A stretch of 64,000 nt of DNA. Source: Amaurobius ferox (Eukaryota > Arthropoda > Arachnida > Araneae > Amaurobiidae). The position numbers and the translations under genes are program-made. This document shows positions 58,097 through 64,000 of the stretch, in pieces; position 1 is the stretch's first letter, and every line of letters starts with the position of its first letter. The notes under the pieces were generated by a model. The model did not search any database. It was not told the DNA's origin and saw only the letters and a program-made list of their open reading frames with translations. The stretch lies in the NCBI GenBank assembly GCA_951213105.1, contig OX578146.1:55347569-55411568 (forward strand), read 5' to 3'.

Positions 58097-59559
58097 CCAT
58101 AAAGAGGCAAAATATTTACCCCTATTGCCCGTATCAAACTTTTCCACTCTTAATTTCCATAGATTACTCCTTGTACTACTCCCTATTAAATTATGCATAC
58201 CATACTATACCCTAATATAACGCAACATATTTACGCTCTACCTCTAGACCTCCTAAACAAATTCTAGCTGTCACAAACAGTGGCACTGTAAAGTAAGTAA
58301 AAATAATGTAATTGTAAAGAATATTAATATATTAATTGCCTAAAATCGACATTGATTAACAAAGCAATATCATTTAATTAATAATGTAGATGTTCAGAGT
58401 TTTTGAGTGTTCGATAATTAGGCAATAATTTTGATGATTTGGAGATTTGTGAATTTTGCGACGTTCTTTAAAGGTCGACAAATGTGTTGCCAAGTGAGAT
58501 GAATGGACAGAGCCTATTGAAACATAATTTATAAACAATATGTTTATTAATCTGTTTAAACTCCTATCCATTCCAAAAATTTCAAATCAATATACATACT
58601 CTTTGATTTTATTTTTCAATTCGGTGACATTTCATTATTTGTCGCAAAATTTATTATTATTTGTCCCCAATTTTTTGTCCCTATTTTTTTTCTTTGCGTT
58701 ACGGGCAAATAAAACAGAGTGATTGACCTGCGCAAGGTTATTTAATATGAGAATTCTCTTTCAGCTCAGCAACGAATGAAACATTTGTCAGCTGCACCTG
58801 ACTGAGATAAAATTTCGTCATTCGTAAGTGCTCTCATTTTGGTGAAAAATTGCAAAGATAAAAATGTCTTAGAAATATATTAGGTCTACCGAAAACAGTG
58901 CTTTTAAATTACCACCAGGGTACTTCCTTACCATAGCGTCCCCTTCAAATACGACCGATCATGTATCGCCAAGGTAGGTTGTAAAATCTCGCCAAACGTT
59001 TGCAGTCCTAAAGAACCAGTATTATTTATTGTTATTCTTACAACCAACATTGGCGATACATCTCGCCCGTTTGGAAATTCATTATCGGTCGTAATTGCGG
59101 GGGCCGCTATAATAAGAAAATACCTATCCCAATTGATTTTAAAAATTGAAAGGCATGTCCATTTACCCTCAGATTTTGTCATGAAAATATCTTACGGGCC
59201 GGAGAGATTACAATGATATATTTTTTTACCAAATTAAAGTGTTAAGATAACTTTTAACAATATCGTCTGCTTGTCTTGAATATCGTAGAGTCACGAAAAT
59301 GTGGTGAAGTTTGTCAAATTATTTCAATCTAAATTTGAACTTTTCAGCAAAAAATTTTATTTAGTTTGGCTAAATCAAGTATTGGCTACATTCTTGTAAT
59401 TTGACTTGTTCTTAGATAGGGGTGTATAAAAGTTATTTTCTAACTTTTTAAAAAGTCTGGCGTAGCATATAAATTACTCTTTCATAACTTCCTATCTTAT
59501 GTTAAGCATTTTCGCAAATGGGACTACGGGTCTACGACAAAGGTTGAAATAATTTTCCA
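58097..59559. other. No gene recognised
   Basis: AT-rich. 58555-58760 (ctatccattccaaaaatttc, gtgattgacctgcgcaagg) resembles 61596-61790, a short dispersed or segment-linked repeat. Confidence 0.45.
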
Positions 59560-61560
59560 CCCTTTCATTTTTTTTGGACACCCTATATCACAATTTCTTA
59601 GAATTTTTAATGAAATTAGTTACGCCCATTTTTTCTTTTCAAAGTCAGGATTCAGACACACTTTTAAGCTGTAAATTAAATTATCACAAATTAAAAGCCA
59701 TAAATCTGCAGGTATAAGGAATTCTGTAACAATTCAGATCTACAGAAATTCAAAATTAAAAGGACAATTTTGGGAAAATTTAAAAATTTTGAATAGCATT
59801 GAATGTTACGGATGTGGATTAAATTAACGCGGCCACCTCTTAAGTCAGCAACACAGAAAATTTAATCCGATTAACGGTGTTTTGTAGCCTTTTCTACAGC
59901 CAAGATAACACTACTGTCTTTTTTTACATGTAATTAAAGTAATTTATGGCGAAGGTGCAGTGTCATATATTAATCAGAGACCATCATAAAAGAGTAGTTT
60001 GTTTACAGGAATATAACGTAAGTATTTATAAGTATTTACATAGCATGTTCTACATCATAACGTGCGTGAAAGGTGTTATCCGGATACGAATGTCCGTATC
60101 GTTGATAAGAATGATCTGGGGCGGACTTATTTGAACCCGTTCCAGAGACTTTGCGCATGCGTCGCATGCAAAGCAGATAGTCTCTGGAGATCAAGACAAT
60201 GTGGAGAGGCTTTAGCTATTCACTTGAACTGGAGACTTCATGCAAATCGCTGGAGGAGTGCCGCGATAAATTTATTTAAAAATACACAAAAAATATGCAT
60301 TCTAGTTGTCTCAAACGAGAGCTGAAGAAACCAAATCGACTCTGGTGTCAATTAGAATTTTCAAAACGTTTTGATATCTTCAAACATTTCGTTTCGTGGA
60401 CTTTCAGCTAATCCTATCTGATCTTATTTTTAGTATAACGTATTGCAAGAACCTTCGCAATGAACTATCATGACTATTAAAATATGAAATAATATGAAAT
60501 TTGTAATAAATAAGTATTTTAAAAATATACATTTATGGAAATGCTACTACATTTATACCGGTAGTTGCTTCAAATTCATTTTAAAATTATTTTGTTATAC
60601 TTGTCACACTTCTTCTAAAAACCTGCTTACATGAGAATATTATGGATTGCGGAAGCTATTTTCAGGAAATTTTGTTGGAGGAATATTGTTAGTGTAACGC
60701 ATTGAAAGGCAAATGGTTATAGAAGCTGAACGAGATTTTCCCACCAAGTACTTAAGACAATTTTCCCATGTTCCAGATAAAAGAACAGAGTTCTTTCAGG
60801 GAATTCACATTTGTTCCCGAAGTACTGTTTTCAATCTGCACAAGACTACAATGTTCAAATCCAAATTTGCAGAACCCCTATAAAAAGGGCATTCTCAAAG
60901 CTAGGAATCGTTGTCACAAAGCAGATACCAGAATTCGTGAAGTTTTGCGTTGTCTTGTTGCTTTGCAAGTATCAGATATGTTGTGATGAAGATCACTAAT
61001 AACGAAGACCGGCCCATAAATGAGATTAGCTACAATGTATGAGCGATTTATTATTTGATAAATTACTCATCTAGTGGGTTCTGTGCCTTTTAAAGGTGTT
61101 AGTATGTCGAAATTCAAAATCAAATAATATTCAAGATTTTAATACTTTTCTTTAACTCCGACATCAACTAAGACATCAACATGTACCCCTCGTTAACGTC
61201 AATCACTGCAACGTGAAACACGGTGCCAATAAAGCATATCTGGATGTCCCTCTCAGCCTCCACAGCAAAGGGACTCACTCTGATTAATGGCACACGAGGC
61301 ATTTAAATACAAACGGTATTTATTTAACGGAGATTTATAATGATACATTTTTGCAAAGCACTTCCTATTTGCGGGTAATTCGAGATTCTGTCTATGCGGA
61401 GGGAAATAATCAAACTTGGAAACAACACCATGCAGCTGTTGGAGTGTTTCGAAAAATTCCCAGTTGTCCTGAAGCGAAACACATTTCACAGCATTATAAC
61501 AGTAGCAAAAATGTTCAGCTAATTTCGGAATTCATGTAATAAATAAATATAATATAAATG
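59560..61560 (+). repeat. ~1.5-kb local segment, copy 4, with an insertion
   Basis: Ordered blocks as in copies 2-3: tctgcaggtataaggaattc, ttttgtagccttttctacag, aacatttcgtttcgtggact, atgagaatattatgg, ctttgcaagtatcagat, aataaagcatatctgg and ggactcactctgattaatgg. An extra 321 bp lies at 59948-60268. Confidence 0.6.
59948..60268. mobile_element. 321-bp insertion flanked by aatttat
   Basis: Absent from copies 2 and 3 of the segment at the same place. Flanked by aatttat at 59941-59947 and 60269-60275. Slightly GC-rich (gcatgcgtcgcatgcaaagc). No clear terminal repeats. An 87-codon frame (60062-60325) runs through it into the flank. Class unknown. Confidence 0.5.
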
Positions 61561-61994
61561 CATAATTATACTAAATTAGCTCGTCTCGTTGCGAAATCCT
61601 ATCCACTCCAAAAATTTCAAATCATTATCCAACTTACGCTAAGATTTTAATTTTCATTTCGACGACATTTTAATATTTTTTGATAAATTTGTAGACATGG
61701 TAACTAATTTTTATCAAGCATTACAGGCAGACAAAGAAAGAGAGATCGTTGGACCTGTGCCAGGTTGCTTAATATACGAATTCGCTTTATACCCAGCGGC
61801 GAGTCAAAAATGTGTCAGATTGACTTCACTGAGGTAACATTTTGCCATACAGAACTTCACGGTCCCAGGACTGCTGTGAAAAGAGTTGCTAAGACATGGG
61901 TTTTACATCTGTTAATAAGTAATTTGATGATTTATAAATTTAAACGGTTTCATATACTTATGATGCCAAATCTCGGGCTCTTTGAAGCGAGTGA

Positions 61995-62390
61995 TTACAT
62001 ACCTGCGAGCCCAGCTAACCAACTAGGGTTTATAGCTTTCAGTGGGACATCGAGGCGCAACCACTACATCTCTTTTCCAGCAAAGCCGCAACCTCGGTCG
62101 CGAAACACGGCGGATTCATTCACCGGGCAGGGGCCAAAGGCACCTGCCGGGCCCGACTCCGGTCACCGGCCAGACCTGGGCTCAGGGCATAAATAGCCAC
62201 AGTCCCGTGATCCAGCCACCTGGAAGAGTCCGGGGACTGCCTCGTCACTTCCGCGATTGCATCCGTGAGTCATCAGCAGCGAGGTTGATTACCCCCGGAT
62301 TAATTTACCCCCCAGTTTGGAGGATCAAGGCTACAGAGCCAACATCCGAAACCGCCATCTTGGGTGGCCCGCCCCGGGGGGGGGGGGGGG
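61995..62390. mobile_element. 396-bp GC-rich insertion with 14-bp target duplication and a G15 end
   Basis: tttgaagcgagtga occurs at 61981-61994 and 62391-62404. Between them is GC-rich DNA unlike the surroundings, ending in 15 G (62376-62390). On the minus strand it would read C15 then ggggcgggccacc and ccaagatggcgg. A 14-bp exact duplication implies LINE-type retroposition. The source is unknown. Overlapping frames of 143 and 117 codons cross its edges and are not evidence of a gene. Confidence 0.7.
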
Positions 62391-62404
62391 TTTGAAGCGA
62401 GTGA

Positions 62405-64000
62405 GAATATCTTTGGACGTAAGGAGCAGGGTATGTATAGCACAATTAAAAGTCTTTGAGCAAGTTATTAACGTCTGAATATTGCCACCTCAAAAGTAAC
62501 AAAAAATTTTAAATTGTTATAATTGGAAAACATGCGGTATCTTGGTAAAAACTCTCCTGATACATGATGCCACGAATGACGAAATGCTAAGCTCGCCGAC
62601 GTCAGGATGACTAATTTTTGATTGTTTATCGGGATGATGACACAATGTTATATTAAAGAACCTTGTATACGAGACACAGTGACATCGTTTTGGCAGGATT
62701 ATAGTCGCCGTTAAAAAGTGCTGTCCCTCTTGCTGGCACAGAGGCAATAAAATAATATTAAGGTAAAAGCTATAAATCTGCAAGTATAAGAAATTCTGTA
62801 ACATATTACGATTTAGAATACATTGAATGGACAATATATTGAAGTATTCAAAACTTTTAAATATTTTTAAATTTTTATATTTCTCTTACATATGTGAATC
62901 TGATTAACATGCCCCACCTGTATGGTTTACAAGACCAAATAAAAACTGAAATTTTCAGCTCTCCCGCTGACTTTCCATTATCAGTTTTGTATCAATTACT
63001 ACATCCAAGATTAATACTATTACCGTTTACACATACTTAAAATTATACATAAATCAATATGCATTTCAATTGCCTGAAACGAGAATAGAAAGTACTGAAT
63101 CTACATTGATGTCAAAAAAAAAATTCCGAAAACTTTTTTGATGTTTTACTAGATTTTTCGTCCTTCGATCTCTTACTAACCAAACTCGTTATTCTGCATT
63201 GCAAGATCTACTCAATATGAATGTTCTTGCTTATTGAAGTCAAATAGAATACTACTTTAGTTAGACACAATTTTCTTAAAAATTCTTTTTTTATAGCAGT
63301 TATAAATACTTTTCTTCCGGCAGATATTAAAAATGTGTATTAAAATTATTTTCTTATACTCGAATCATTTCCTTTAAAAACATGCATTTATGAGAAAATT
63401 ATGAGCAGTGCAAACTATTTTCAGGGAATAGTACAAGTATTATAGATACTTGTAAGCGGACAGCATTAAGCGGCAAATGGTTAAGGACGTAAAAAAAATG
63501 CTTTTTCCGGCAAAGACTTTAAAACAAAATTCATATAAAAGAAAAAAGTTCCTCAGCAAATGTAGAATAAACTTTCGCCTTTGTTCCGAAAGTATTGATA
63601 TTATTTTGTAAAACTCAGAAATTTTTAAATTCAAATTCATAAAATCCAAATAACGACATCTTTCTCAAAGCTAACAATCGCTCTCCTAAATTAGATACCA
63701 GCACCCGTGGAGAAGATCCTTGTTGTCCTGCTGCATTGCAGGTATCAGCTATCTTCTGATGACGATCGCAAAGAAGAGAGACCGCCCAATAGAACTTACA
63801 ACCTATGAGCGATTTACTGTTTTAGAAACACCTCATTTAGGTGGGCTAGGAACTATTAAAGGATGTGAGTATAGTCACATTTCTTAAAAAATATATTTTT
63901 TTATTGCACTTGAGATCACTTTTTTCCGGTGGATATGAGAATTGGTATTAAAATTATTTTGTTACACTTGAAACATTTCCTTTAAAAATTTGCATGTATG
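62405..64000 (+). repeat. ~1.5-kb local segment, copy 5, running off the window
   Basis: From about 62755: tctgcaagtataagaaattc, ttatcagttttgtatcaatt, cgaaagtattgatatt, ccagcacccgtggagaagat, gcaggtatcagctatc, cacctcatttaggtgggct and aggatgtgagtatag. 62405-62750 before it is AT-rich with no feature. The copy is incomplete at the right edge. Confidence 0.6.

Noticed and set aside
62042..62395. 117-codon proline/glycine-rich ORF, and the 143-codon frame at 61765-62196
   Set aside because: Both cross the edges of the GC-rich insertion and end at or near the G15 run.

Overview
This is a repeat-dense, AT-rich stretch of an animal nuclear genome, most likely an arthropod. I lean to a chelicerate because similar Tc1/mariner, DUF4817-type and Ty3 repeats are common there, but the window does not prove the lineage. 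I found no exon-intron structure or protein that I would call a host gene. Almost everything I can identify is mobile, decayed mobile, or tandemly repeated DNA.

Region by region. 1-1.8 kb: 3' part of an intact non-LTR retrotransposon ORF (end of reverse transcriptase plus RNase H), then 17-bp repeats. 2.1-2.6 kb: a composite SINE with a 5S rRNA-like head, a tRNA-like body and extra tail monomers. 2.9-4.2 kb: two tandem-repeat arrays. 4.7-6.1 kb: a foldback element with 9-bp target duplications (Mutator-like). 8.6-20.4 kb: a complete 11.8-kb Ty3/gypsy retrotransposon. Its two 996-bp LTRs look identical by eye, its target duplication is ATTAT, and its gag and pol are intact and joined by a textbook -1 frameshift signal. 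20.8-23.7 kb: short non-autonomous repeats with terminal hairpins. 25.4-26.2 kb: a TTAA-flanked foldback element. 29.7-31.6 kb: a complete Tc1/mariner-superfamily element with 192-bp terminal inverted repeats and one in-frame stop, sitting in an AT microsatellite. 31.8-34.7 kb: a Tc1 relic cut by a SINE, a second short-repeat copy, and a clean SINE with a 14-bp target duplication. 35.3-41.7 kb: a ~200-bp satellite interrupted by a hairpin repeat and by a 4.4-kb non-coding LTR retrotransposon (LARD-like). 42-54.8 kb: a small TTAA MITE, Tc1 and mariner relics, a minus-strand SINE and more hairpin repeats. 48.8-64 kb: a cluster of diverged copies of one ~1.5-kb segment, with a recent 373-bp tandem duplication and two further insertions.

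How the parts relate. The autonomous elements (gypsy, the non-LTR ORF, the Tc1/mariner element) carry or once carried their own enzymes. The SINEs, MITEs, LARD, foldback elements and hairpin repeats carry none and must have moved with enzymes from elsewhere. Nested insertions give relative ages: the satellite is older than the LARD and hairpin copy C; the ~1.5-kb segment is older than hairpin copy E; the Tc1 relic is older than the SINE in it; the gypsy copy is the youngest datable event.

Most notable observations: the UUUAAAC frameshift site with a correctly spaced stem; the possible splice that would remove the gypsy leader; a ~0.9-1.1-kb repeat family with Helitron/Helentron-like ends present five times; the composite 5S/tRNA SINE whose tail monomer also occurs in tandem inside the Mutator-like arm; and the insertion with a 14-bp target duplication that ends in 15 G.
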